A stretch of 64,000 bases of DNA, from assembly GCA_964036665.1 (NCBI GenBank), contig OZ038529.1, positions 16,562,060 through 16,626,059 on the forward strand, in the 5' to 3' direction. The notes beneath the pieces are model-generated. The model saw only the letters and a program-made list of their open reading frames with translations. It did not search any database and was not told where the DNA came from. This DNA is from Gordius sp. MW1. Taxonomy: Eukaryota > Nematomorpha > Gordioida > Gordea > Gordiidae. Both the position numbers and the translations under genes were made by a program. This document shows, one piece after another, positions 49,984 through 61,649 of this stretch. How positions within the stretch are numbered: the first letter of the stretch is position 1; each line of letters begins with the position of its first letter.

Positions 49984-50095
49984 TCCCGTTTGCCATGAAA
50001 AATCGTCACAGTGCAGGGATATTGAATAAAATTATTCCAATCCCGTTTGCCATGAACAACCGTCACAGCGCAGGGATATCGGATAAGATTATTCT
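49984..50095 (+). repeat. 57-bp direct repeat in element 2 interior
   Basis: 'tcccgtttgccatgaa' starts at 49984 and again at 50041, with 'cgtcacag.gcagggatat' in both. The unit is 57 bp (19 codons), so an open frame of 67 codons (49995-50198) passes through both copies as a repeated NRHSAGI-type peptide. I see no domain and do not call it a gene. Confidence 0.75.
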
Positions 50096-50340
50096 ACTAA
50101 AACAATCGAACCAATCCATGATTCGGAAATATTGGGAGACGGAGGAAGAAAACAATTCCTTCGAACAATTGGCTACCAAATTTAAACCGCAAACATAATT
50201 CAGTGGAAATTCCAATATGTCTGAGAACATATGGCGGAATTCTTCGAACGAATGAAGATCCCGAAACTGATTTTATTCAAAATATCAATTATGCAGAATC
50301 ATCCCTAACTAATTCTCAAGGCCTAAATTCTTAATCCGCT

Positions 50341-50464
50341 AAAATATTATTGTAAGACAGAATTATACACTTGATTTATTTACATATATTTATTATATGA
50401 AAATTATATTGTTAACCAATATTAAAATTCCCCCCCCCCCGCAGTTTCTTTGACTAGTATTTGA
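50341..50464 (+). repeat. Interior segment shared with LTR element 1
   Basis: Counterpart of 1771-1888. It includes a 10-C run (50431-50440) where element 1 has 'ccccgcgcg'. This is the best evidence that the two elements belong to one family group. Confidence 0.7.
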
Positions 50465-50760
50465 CAGTCTGCTCGTGGGCAAGAAAGGATAATTTTCAAG
50501 ATAGCAGTTTACAATCTATATTAATTATAGGTTTTGTCAAGGCTGTTGCTAGGTGAGTCACAGAGCTGGAAGAAAAATCCGTTAGTCATGACGTTGCCTT
50601 TTTATCTCTGATTTTTACATATATCAGTCGTCGTGTGAGCAAAGGCCAGAGTTGGTATTCGATGCCAGATGTTTGAAATTTATAATGTTAATAACGCCGC
50701 CTTGATAGTTGCACTGAGCTCTTAGAACTCTATCGAAAATACATTAAGTCTTCGACTTTT

Positions 50761-50772
50761 AAAAGGAAAAGA
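50761..50772 (+). promoter_or_regulatory. Polypurine tract of element 2
   Basis: 'aaaaggaaaaga' lies immediately before the right LTR's TGTCG, the expected place for the plus-strand primer. Confidence 0.65.
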
Positions 50773-51316
50773 TGTCGTGTACCCATACACGAAGAATGAA
50801 ATTAGCGTATCCAGAGATACGATGATGAAGATGTCTTCCCACACACCCCCCCCCCCCCCTCATCTCATCTTATTCAAAAATTAAAGTTAAGAGTTCAACA
50901 CGCGGTACAATCTTTTGATCTTACACGTTGTACACTCATAGCGTAGACCATTATTCTTTTACATTTAATTTCTAGTACGCGTATACCCCCCCCCCCGACG
51001 CGCTGATACGTATTTGTTATTTTTCTTACGCGTGAGTGATTTTCGATATACGCATCTTATCGTATGCGATTTTGACATTGCGATCTTTTAATTATTATAT
51101 ATTTTCTTGGTTGTGATTATATTAATGCCATGTAATAAAGACAGTTGAGAAATATTTCTGCGTACGCGCGTGAGCCTGTTCGCGGCCCGGCCATCCCCCA
51201 ATAATTTATCGTTTTACGGCCCAATTTTCCTTTAAGTTCCCCCAATTAATTCCTAATAACTCTTCCCTTCTGGACCTTCTTATTTAAATCGTATTCCTTT
51301 TCGCACGAATACGATA
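50773..51316 (+). repeat. 3' LTR of element 2, with hairpin end
   Basis: 544 bp. It matches the 5' LTR to 51283. The last bases instead contain a perfect 9-bp inverted repeat, ATCGTATTC (51288-51296) and GAATACGAT (51307-51315) with a 10-nt spacer, ending one base before the target duplication. The 5' LTR lacks the right arm of this hairpin. Confidence 0.82.
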
Positions 51317-52767
51317 AGAATCTAAAAACTATTACTTTGAAATCATGATCGCATAGAGCAGTTTTCAAAAATACAGCACTCACGTTGCGATACAACAAAC
51401 TAATCGCAACAATAAAACGTTGTCTTTTGTCAAAATGATAGTTCTCGCAGCTTAAAACCTCTTTTCGGAAGTCAATCGAGGATAATAGGATTCTCAAATT
51501 GGCTTACTTTTATATATTTTCATGCTCTTTCACATAGAATTTAAAAAAATAAATATTTTTACCTCAAAATTTTTCACATATTTTTCTTTGAACCGTATTC
51601 ATCCGATGAAAGTTGTCGTTTTCAGACGTGGTTTCTATGATCCCAAGTAAAAATTTATCAGAATCTAAAAACTATTACTTTGAAATCATGATTGCATAGA
51701 GCAGTTTTCAAAAATTCAGCACTCACGTTGCGATACAACAAACTAATCGCAACAATTAAACGTTGTCTTTTGTCAAAATGATAGTTCTGGCAGCTTAAAA
51801 CCTCTTTTCGGAAGTAAATCGAGGATAATAGGATTCTCAAATTGGCTTACTTTTATATATTTTTTCATGCTCTTTCACATAGAATCGAAAAAAATAAATA
51901 TTTTTACCTCAAAAGTTTTCACATATTTTTCTTTGAACCGTATTCATCCGATGAAAGTTGTCGTTTTCAGACGTGGTTTCAATGATCCCAAGTAAAAATT
52001 TATAGAATCAAAAACTATTACTTTGAAATCATGATCGCATAGAGCAGTTTTCAAAAATTCAGCACTCACGTTGCGATACAACAAACTAATCGCAACAATA
52101 AAACGTTGTCTTTTGTCAAAATGATAGTTCTCGCAGCTTAAAACCTCTTTTCGGAAGTCAATCGAGGATAAGTCAAATTGGCTTACTTTATAAATTTTTT
52201 TATGCTCTTTCACATAGAATCGAAAAAAAGAAATATTTTTACCTCAAAATTTTTCACATATTTTTCTTTGAACCGTATTCATCCGATGAAAGTTGTCGTT
52301 TTCAGACGTGGTTTCGATGATAAAAAGTAAAAATTTATGAGAATCAGAAAACAATTACTTTAAAATCATGATCGCATAGTGCATTTTTGAAAAATTAAGC
52401 ACTCACGTTGCGATACAACAAACTAATCGCAACAATAAAACGTTGTCTTTTGTCAAAATGATAGTTCTGGCAGCTTAAAACCTCTTTTCGGAAGTAAATC
52501 GAGGATAATAGGATTCTCAAATTGGCTTACTTTTATATATTTTTTCATGCTCTTTCACATAGAATCGAAAAAAAAAATATTTTTACCTCAAAAATTTTCA
52601 CATATTTTTCTTTGAACCGTATTCATCCGGTGAAAGTTGTCGTTTTCAGACGTGGTTTCTATGATCACAAGTAAAAATTTATCAGAATCTAAAAACTATT
52701 ACTTTGAAATCATGATTGCATAGAGCAGTTTTCAAAAATTCAGCAATCACGTTGCGATACAACAAAC

Positions 52768-55760
52768 TAATCGCAACAATAAAACGTTGTCTTTTGTCAA
52801 AATGATAGTTCTGGCAGCTTAAAACCTCTTTTCGGAAGTAAATCGAGGATAATAGGATTCTCAAATTGACTTACTTTTATATATTTTTTCATGCTCTTTC
52901 ACATAGAATCGAAAAAAATAAATATTTTTACCTCAAAAGTTTTCACATATTTTTCTTTGAACCGTATTCATCCGATGAAAGTTGTCGTTTTTAGACGTGG
53001 TTTCTATGATCCCAAGTAAAAATTTATCAGAATCTAAAAACTATTACTTTGAAATCATGATCGCATAGAGCAGTTTTCAAAAATTCAGCACTCACGTTGC
53101 GATACAACAAAATAATCGCAACAATAAAACGTTGTCTTTTGTCAAAATGATAGTTCTCGCAGCTTAAAACCTCTTTTCGGAAGTCAATCGAGGATAAGTC
53201 AAATTGGCTTACTTTATAAATTTTTTTATGCTCTTTCACATAGAATCGAAAAAAAGAAATATTTTTACCTCAAAATTTTTCACATATTTTTCTTTGAACC
53301 GTATTCATCCGATGAAAGTTGTCGTTTTCAGACGTGGTTTCGATGATAAAAAATAAAAATTTATGAGAATCAGAAAACTATTACTTTAAAATCATGATCG
53401 CATAGTGCATTTTTGAAAAATTAAGCACTCACGTTGCGATACAACAAACTAATCGCAACAATAAAACGTTGTCTTTTGTCAAAATGATAGTTCTGGCAGC
53501 TTAAAACCTCTTTTCGGAAGTAAATCGAGGATAATAGGATTCTCAAATTGGCTTACTTTTATATATTTTTTCATGCTCTTTCACATAGAATCGAAAAAAA
53601 AAATATTTTTACCTCAAAAATTTTCACATATTTTTCTTTGAACCGTATTCATCCGGTGAAAGTTGTCGTTTTCAGACGTGGTTTCTATGATCACAAGTAA
53701 AAATTTATCAGAATCTGAAAACTATTACTTTGAAATCATGATCGCATAGAGCCATTTTCAAAAATTAAGCACTCACGTTGCGATACAACAAACTAATCGC
53801 AACAATAAAACGTTGTCTTTTGTCAAAATGATAGTTCTCGCAGCTTAAAACCTCTTTTCGGAAGTCAATCGAGAAAAATAGGATTCTCAAATTGGCTTAC
53901 TTTTATATATTTTTTCATGCTCTTTCACATAGAATCGAAAAAAAAATATTTTTACCTCAAAATTTTTCACATATTTTTCTTTGAACCGTATTCATCCGGT
54001 GAAAGTTGTCGTTTTCAGACGTGGTTTCTATGATCCCAAGAAAAAATTTATCAGAATCTAAAAACTATTACTTTGAAATCATGATCGCATAAAGCAGTTT
54101 TCAAAAATTCAGCACTCACGTTGCGATACAACAAACTAATCGCAACAATAAAACGTTGTCTTTTGTCAAAATGATAGTTCTGGCAGCTTAAAACCTCTTT
54201 TCGGAAGTAAATCGAGGATAATAGGATTCTCAAATTGGCTTACTTTTATATATTTTTTCATGCTCTTTCACATAGAATCGAAAAAAAAAATATTTTTACC
54301 TCAAAATTTTTCACATATTTTTCTTTGAACCGTATTCATCCGGTGAAAGTTGTCGTTTTCAGACGTGGTTTCTATGATCCCAAGTAAAAATTTATCAGAA
54401 TCTAAAAACTATTACTTTGAAATCATGATCGCATAGAGCAGTTTTCAAAAATACAGCACTCACGTTGCGATACAACAAACTAATCGCAACAATAAAACGT
54501 TGTCTTTTGTCAAAATGATAGTTCTCGCAGCTTAAAACCTCTTTTCGGAAGTCAATCGAGGATAATAGGATTCTCAAATTGGCTTACTTTTATATATTTT
54601 CATGCTCTTTCACATAGAATTTAAAAAAATAAATATTTTTACCTCAAAATTTTTCACATATTTTTCTTTGAACCGTATTCATCCGATGAAAGTTGTCGTT
54701 TTCAGACGTGGTTTCTATGATCCCAAGTAAAAATTTATCAGAATCTAAAAACTATTACTTTGAAATCATGATTGCATAGAGCAGTTTTCAAAAATTCAGC
54801 ACTCACGTTGCGATACAACAAACTAATCGCAACAATTAAACGTTGTCTTTTGTCAAAATGATAGTTCTGGCAGCTTAAAACCTCTTTTCGGAAGTAAATC
54901 GAGGATAATAGGATTCTCAAATTGGCTTACTTTTATATATTTTTTCATGCTCTTTCACATAGAATCGAAAAAAATAAATATTTTTACCTCAAAAGTTTTC
55001 ACATATTTTTCTTTGAACCGTATTCATCCGATGAAAGTTGTCGTTTTCAGACGTGGTTTCAATGATCCCAAGTAAAAATTTATAGAATCAAAAACTATTA
55101 CTTTGAAATCATGATCGCATAGAGCAGTTTTCGAAAATTCAGCACTCACGTTGCGATACAACAAACTAATCGCAACAATAAAACGTTGTCTTTTGTCAAA
55201 ATGATAGTTCTCGCAGCTTAAAACCTCTTTTCGGAAGTCAATCGAGGATAAGTCAAATTGGCTTACTTTATAAATTTTTTTATGCTCTTTCACATAGAAT
55301 CGAAAAAAAGAAATATTTTTACCTCAAAATTTTTCACATATTTTTCTTTGAACCGTATTCATCCGATGAAAGTTGTCGTTTTCAGACGTGGTCTCGATGA
55401 TAAAAAGTAAAAATTTATGAGAATCAGAAAACTATTACTTTAAAATCATGATCGCATAGTGCATTTTTGAAAAATTAAGCACTCACGTTGCGATACAACA
55501 AACTAATCGCAACAATAAAACGTTGTCTTTTGTCAAAATGATAGTTCTGGCAGCTTAAAACCTCTTTTCGGAAGTAAATCGAGGATAATAGGATTCTCAA
55601 ATTGGCTTACTTTTATATATTTTTTCATGCTCTTTCACATAGAATCGAAAAAAAAATATTTTTACCTCAAAAATTTTCACATATTTTTCTTTGAACCGTA
55701 TTCATCCGGTGAAAGTTGTCGTTTTCAGCCGTGGTTTCTATGATCACAAGTAAAAATTTA
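52768..55760 (+). repeat. 3,080-bp (9-monomer) higher-order repeat, copy b (empty site)
   Basis: Uninterrupted partner of the split copy. The site matching the LTR insertion is 54397-54401, where 'tttatcagaatctaaaaact' runs on without a break, followed by the same 'aaaaatacagc' variant found to the right of the element. Confidence 0.88.
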
Positions 55761-58000
55761 TCAGAATCTGAAAACTATTACTTTGAAATCATGATCGCAT
55801 AGAGCCATTTTCAAAAATTAAGCACTCACGTTGCGATACAACAAACTAATCGCAACAATAAAACGTTGTCTTTTGTCAAAATGATAGTTCTCGCAGCTTA
55901 AAACCTCTTTTCGGAAGTCAATCGAGAAAAATAGGATTCTCAAATTGGCTTACTTTTATATATTTTCATGCTCTTTCACATAGAATTTAAAAAAATAAAT
56001 ATTTTTACCTCAAAATTTTTCACATATTTTTCTTTGAACCGTATTCATCCGATGAAAGTTGTCGTTTTCAGACGTGGTTTCTATGATCCCAAGTAAAAAT
56101 TTATCAGAATCTAAAAACTATTACTTTGAAATCATGATTGCATAGAGCAGTTTTCAAAAATTCAGCACTCACGTTGCGATACAACAAACTAATCGCAACA
56201 ATTAAACGTTGTCTTTTGTCAAAATGATAGTTCTGGCAGCTTAAAACCTCTTTTCGGAAGTAAATCGAGGATAATAGGATTCTCAAATTGGCTTACTTTT
56301 ATATATTTTTTCATGCTCTTTCACATAGAATCGAAAAAAATAAATATTTTTACCTCAAAAGTTTTCACATATTTTTCTTTGAACCGTATTCATCCGATGA
56401 AAGTTGTCGTTTTCAGACGTGGTTTCAATGATCCCAAGTAAAAATTTATAGAATCAAAAACTATTACTTTGAAATCATGATCGCATAGAGCAGTTTTCAA
56501 AAATTCAGCACTCACGTTGCGATACAACAAACTAATCGCAACAATAAAACGTTGTCTTTTGTCAAAATGATAGTTCTCGCAGCTTAAAACCTCTTTTCGG
56601 AAGTCAATCGAGGATAAGTCAAATTGGCTTACTTTATAAATTTTTTTATGCTCTTTCACATAGAATCGAAAAAAAGAAATATTTTTACCTCAAAATTTTT
56701 CACATATTTTTCTTTGAACCGTATTCATCCGATGAAAGTTGTCGTTTTCAGACGTGGTTTCGATGATAAAAAGTAAAAATTTATGAGAATCAGAAAACTA
56801 TTACTTTAAAATCATGATCGCATAGTGCATTTTTGAAAAATTAAGCACTCACGTTGCGATACAACAAACTAATCGCAACAATAAAACGTTGTCTTTTGTC
56901 AAAATGATAGTTCTGGCAGCTTAAAACCTCTTTTCGGAAGTAAATCGAGGATAATAGGATTCTCAAATTGGCTTACTTTTATATATTTTTTCATGCTCTT
57001 TCACATAGAATCGAAAAAAAAATATTTTTACCTCAAAAATTTTCACACATTTTTCTTTGAACCGTATTCATCCGGTGAAAGTTGTCGTTTTCAGACGTGG
57101 TTTCTATGATCACAAGTAAAAATTTATCAGAATCTGAAAACTATTACTTTGAAATCATGATCGCATAGAGCCATTTTCAAAAATTAAGCACTCACGTTGC
57201 GATACAACAAACTAATCGCAAAAATAAAACGTTGTCTTTTGTCAAAATGATAGTTCTCGCAGCTTAAAACCTCTTTTCGGAAGTCAATCGAGAAAAATAG
57301 GATTCTCAAATTGGCTTACTTTTATATATTTTCATGCTCTTTCACATAGAATTTAAAAAAATAAATATTTTTACCTCAAAATTTTTCACATATTTTTCTT
57401 TGAACCGTATTCATCCGATGAAAGTTGTCGTTTTCAGACGTGGTTTCTATGATCCCAAGTAAAAATTTATCAGAATCTAAAAACTATTACTTTAAAATCA
57501 TGATTGCATAGAGCAGTTTTCAAAAATTCAGCACTCACGTTGCGATACAACAAACCAATCGCAACAATTAAACGTTGTCTTTTGTCAAAATGATAGTTCT
57601 GGCAGCTTAAAACCTCTTTTCGGAAGTAAATCGAGGATAATAGGATTCTCAAATTGGCTTACTTTTATATATTTTTTCATGCTCTTTCACATAGAATCGA
57701 AAAAAATAAATATTTTTACCTCAAAAGTTTTCACATATTTTTCTTTGAACCGTATTCATCCGATGAAAGTTGTCGTTTTCAGACGTGGTTTCAATGATCC
57801 CAAGTAAAAATTTATAGAATCAAAAACTATTACTTTGAAATCATGATCGCATAGAGCAGTTTTCAAAAATTCAGCACTCACGTTGCGATACAACAAACTA
57901 ATCGCAACAATAAAACGTTGTCTTTTGTCAAAATGATAGTTCTCGCAGCTTAAAACCTCTTTTCGGAAGTCAATCGAGGATAATAAGATTCTCAAATTGG
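54738..58000 (+). repeat. 1,366-bp (4-monomer) higher-order repeat, ~2.4 copies
   Basis: The private variant 'tttatagaatcaaaaac' occurs at 55079, 56445 and 57811, exactly 1,366 bp apart. 'gattgcatagagcag' and 'aacaattaaacg' keep the same spacing. An earlier instance at ~51999 is 3,080 bp before the first, which links this tetramer to the nonamer. Confidence 0.87.
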
Positions 58001-58559
58001 CTTACTTTTATATATTTTTTCATGCTCTTTCACATAGAATTTAAAAAAATAAATTTTTTTACCTCAAAATTTTTCACATATTTTTCTTTGAACCGTATTC
58101 ATCCGATGAAAGTTGTCGTTTTCAGACGTGGTTTCTATGATCCCAAGTAAAAATTTATCAGAATCTGAAAACTATTACTTTGAAATCATGATCGCATAGA
58201 GCCATTTTCAAAAATTAAGCACTCACGTTGCGATACAACAAACTAATCGCAACAATAAAACGTTGTCTTTTGTCAAAATGATAGTTCTGGCAGCTTAAAA
58301 CCTCTTTTCGGAAGTAAATCGAGGATAATAGGATTCTCAAATTGGCTTACTTTTATATATTTTTTCATGCTCTTTCACATAGAATCGAAAAAAAAAATAT
58401 TTTTACCTCAAAATTTTTCACATATTTTTCTTTGAACCGTATTCATCCGATGAAAGTTGTCGTTTTCAGACGTGGTTTCGATGATAAAAAGCAAAAATTT
58501 ATCAGAATCAGAAAACTATTACTTTAAAATCATGATCGCATAGTGCATTTTTGAAAAAT

Positions 58560-59940
58560 TAAGCACTCACGTTGCGATACAACAAACTAATCGCAACAAA
58601 AAAACGTTGTCTTTTGTCAAAATGATAGTTCTGGCAGCTTAAAACCTCTTTTCGGAAGTAAATCGAGAATAATAGGATTCTCAAATTGGCTTACTTTTAT
58701 ATATTTTTTCATGCTCTTTCACATAGAATCGAAAAAAATAAATATTTTTACCTCAAAATTTTTCACATATTTTTCTTTGAACCGTATTAATCCGATGAAA
58801 GTTGTCGTTTTCAGACGTGGTTTCTATGATCCCAAGTAAAAATTTATCAGAATCTGAAAACTATTACTTTGAAATCATGATCGCATAGAGCCATTTTCAA
58901 AAATTAAGCACTCACGTTGCGATACAACAAACTAATCGCAACAATAAAACGTTGTCTTTTGTCAAAATGATAGTTCTCGCAGCTTAAAACCTCTTTTCGG
59001 AAGTCAATCGAGAAAAATAGGATTTTCAAATTGGCTTACTTTTATATATTTTTTCATGCTCTTTCACATCGAATCGAAAAAAATAAATATTTTTACCTCA
59101 AAATTTTTAACATATTTTTCTTTGAACCGTATTAATCCGATGAAAGTTGTCGTTTTCAGACGTGGTTTCTATGATCCCAAGTAAAAATTTATCAGAATCT
59201 GAAAACTATTACTTTGAAATCATGATCGCTTAGAGCCATTTTCAAAAATTAAGCACTCACGTTGCGATACAACAAACTAATCGCAACAAAAAAACGTTGT
59301 CTTTTGTCAAAATGATAGTTCTGGCAGCTTAAAACCTCTTTTCGGAAGTAAATCGAGAATAATAGGATTCTCAAATTGGCTTACTTTTATATATTTTTTC
59401 ATGCTCTTTCACATAGAATCGAAAAAAATAAATATTTTTACCTCAAAATTTTTCACATATTTTTCTTTGAACCGTATTAATCAGATGAAAGTTGTCGTTT
59501 TCAGACGTGGTTTCTATGATCCCAAGTAAAAATTTATCAGAATCTGAAAACTATTACTTTGAAATCATGATCGCATAGAGCCATTTTCAAAAATTAAGCA
59601 CTCACGTTGCGATACAACAAACTAATCGCAACAATAAAACGTTGTCTTTTGTCAAAATGATAGTTCTCGCAGCTTAAAACCTCTTTTCGGAAGTCAATCG
59701 AGAAAAATAGGATTCTCAAATTGGCTTACTTTTATATATTTTTTCATGCTCTTTCACATAGAATCGAAAAAAATAAATATTTTTACCTCAAAATTTTTAA
59801 CATATTTTTTTTTGAACCGTATTAATCCGATGAAAGTTGTCGTTTTCAGACGTGGTTTCTATGATCCCAAGTAAAAATTTATCAGAATCTGAAAACTATT
59901 ACTTTGAAATCATGATCGCTTAGAGCCATTTTCAAAAATT
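58560..59940 (+). repeat. ~690-bp (2-monomer) higher-order repeat
   Basis: 'caacaaaaaaacg' at ~58595 and ~59285, 'cgagaataatagg' at ~58663 and ~59353, and 'gatcgcttagagcc' at ~59223 and ~59913 are each 690 bp apart. The two monomers of the dimer differ by 'tctggcagc...gtaaatcgag' against 'tctcgcagc...gtcaatcgag'. Confidence 0.8.
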
Positions 59941-61181
59941 AAGCACTCACGTTGCGATACAACAAACTAATCGCAACAATAAAACGTTGTCTTTTGTCAA
60001 AATGATAGTTCTTGCAGCTTAAAACCTCTATTCGGAAGTCAATCGAGAAAAATAGGATTCTCAAATTGGCTTACTTTTATATATTTTTTCTTGCTCTTTC
60101 ACATAGAATCGAAAAAAAGAAATATTTTTACCTCAAAATTTTTCACATATTTTTCTTTGAACCGTATTCATCCGTTGAAAGTTGTCGTTTTAAGACGTGG
60201 TTTCTATGATCCCAAGTAAAAATTTATCAGAATCTAAAAACTATTACTTTGAAATCATATTCGCATAGAGCAGTTTTCAAAAATTAAGCACTCACGTTGC
60301 GATACAACAAACTAATCGCAATAATAAAACGTTGTCTTTTGTCAAAATGAATAGTTCTGGCAGCTTAAAACCTCTTTTCGGAAGTAAATCAAGGATAATA
60401 GGATTCTCAAATTGGCTTACTTTTATAAATTTTTGCATGCTCTTTGACATAGAATCGAAAAAATAAATATTTTTACCTCAAAATTTTTCACATATTTTTC
60501 ATTCAACCGTATGCATCCGATGAAATTTGTCGTTTTCAGACGTGGTTTCGATGATAAAAAGCAAAAATTTATCAGAATCAGAAAACTATTATTTTAAAAT
60601 CATGATCGCATAGTGCATTTTTGGTAAATCAAGCACTCACGTTGCGATACAACAAACTAATCGCAACAATAAAACGTTGTCTTTTGTCAAAATGATAGTT
60701 CTGGCAGCTTAAAACCTCTTTTCGGAAGTAAATCGAGGATAATAGGATTCTCAAATTGGCTTACTTTTATATATTTTTTCATGCTCTTTCACATAGAATC
60801 GAAAAAAATAAATATTTTTACCTCATAAATTTTCACATATTTTTCTTTCAACCGTATGCATCCGAGGAAAGTGGTCGTTTTCAGACATGGTTTCCATGAT
60901 AAAAAGTAAAAATTTATCAGAATCAAACTATTACTTTGAAATCATGATCGCATAATGCATTTTTGAAAAATTAAGCACTCACGTTGCGATACAACAAACT
61001 AATCGCAACAATAAAACGTTGTCTTTTGTCAAAATGATAGTTCTCGCTGCTTAAAACCTCTTTGCGGAAGTCAATCGAGGATAATAGGATTCTCAAATTC
61101 TCTTACTTTTATATATTTTTTTACGCTCTTTCACATAGAATCGAAAAAAATAAATATTTTTACCTCAAAATTTTTCACATA

Positions 61182-61192
61182 TTTTTCTTTGA
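61182..61192 (+). other. Left 11-bp direct repeat (TTTTTCTTTGA) of composite insert
   Basis: The normal satellite sequence 'cacatatttttctttga' continues to 61192 and is then replaced. The same 11 bases restart the satellite at 62633, so they look like a target-site duplication. Confidence 0.75.
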
Positions 61193-61394
61193 GAACAAAT
61201 TATTTTGCATAGTTTTTTATTCAAAGTGCAAAGTTTTTATTGCCATTTTCCAAGTTTTTTATTCAATTTGCCAAGTTTTGAATTAAATGTTAAGTTTTTT
61301 ATTATATGTTCAGAATTTTATTTATTTGCTCAGAGATTAATTATACTTGCCAAGTTTTTTTATGCAAAGTGGTTTTAATTTTTAATTAAAACGA
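61193..61394 (+). repeat. Left subterminal array of the composite insert
   Basis: About eight to nine degenerate units of 20-25 bp, recognisable by 'tgccaagttttt', 'tgttcag' and 'tgctcag' followed by T-rich then A-rich sequence. It is the reverse-strand equivalent of the right-arm units and the most diverged of the arms. Confidence 0.65.
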
Positions 61395-61477
61395 GATAGG
61401 TGCAGGTATCGAACCTGCGAGGTACGAGCTATTGAAGCTGCTAGTCAGACGTTCAATCCACTGAGCTATTACACCTC
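61395..61477 (-). pseudogene. tRNA-derived pseudogene with intact A and B boxes
   Basis: Read on the minus strand, it has an A box 'TAGCTCAGTGGATTG' and a B box 'GGTTCGATACC' inside a good T arm (GCAGG loop CCTGC). The ends 'AGGTGTA' and 'TGCACCT' can pair, but that pairing overlaps the T stem. The 'GAACGTCTGACT' 5' half resembles tRNA-Arg types, yet the bases after it do not close the anticodon stem, and a T followed by AGC would be the only anticodon-like loop. It is therefore more likely a damaged tRNA or tRNA-derived promoter than a working gene. A SINE head is the other option, but no SINE body follows. Confidence 0.6.
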
Positions 61478-61649
61478 AAAATATTTTTGGTTATATCACT
61501 TATATATAGCAGCTATAACATTTCATTAGGTTTTTATATATTATTTTAATAAATGATTATTAAAGGCATCATTTTGTTTGTTTTTAAAATACTTTGATTT
61601 ATGTACTTAATATAGACAATACGCGATTTAAATGAATAATTTATAACTA
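61478..61649. other. Unique A+T-rich spacer in composite insert
   Basis: 172 bp between the tRNA-like sequence and the triplicated arm. It is A+T-rich with no repeats, no ORF and no similarity I recognise to the satellite. Confidence 0.7.

Larger units (their letters stand above)
49334..51316 (+). mobile_element. Non-autonomous LTR retrotransposon (element 2), 1.98 kb
   Basis: Direct repeats of ~544 bp starting TGTCGTGTACCCATACACGA bound a ~0.9-kb interior. The satellite bases agaat occur on both sides (49329-49333 and 51317-51321). A short polypurine stretch precedes the right LTR. The empty site survives at 54397-54401 in the next 3,080-bp satellite unit, and length plus duplication (1,988) equals 5,068 minus 3,080, which fixes both ends. 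The LTRs are almost identical over their first ~511 bp (one C run of 16 against 14), so the insertion is recent. No gag or pol. Odd: the last ~30 bases of the two LTRs do not match. The family is probably the same broad group as element 1. Confidence 0.9.
47700..52680 (+). repeat. 3,080-bp (9-monomer) higher-order repeat, copy a, split by element 2
   Basis: Satellite left of LTR element 2 matches sequence 5,068 bp to the right. Satellite right of the element matches sequence 3,080 bp to the right. Removing the element and one target duplication makes both offsets 3,080. Shared marks include 'aattgacttac', 'gtttttagacg', 'aaaaatacagc' and 'tttatagaatca'. Confidence 0.88.
51317..61192 (+). repeat. 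343-bp satellite array, ~29 monomers
   Basis: Mostly type A, with scattered B monomers. It contains the 3,080-bp, 1,366-bp and ~690-bp higher-order repeats listed separately. From ~58.4 to 59.9 kb the variant 'cgtattaatccgatg' appears and replaces the common 'cgtattcatccgatg'. It ends at the 11-bp direct repeat TTTTTCTTTGA (61182-61192). No gene. Confidence 0.95.

Noticed and set aside
49995-50198. 67-codon frame in LTR element 2 as a possible gag remnant
   Set aside because: It exists because a 57-bp (19-codon) repeat keeps frame. There is no zinc knuckle or other gag feature, and no protease or reverse transcriptase follows.
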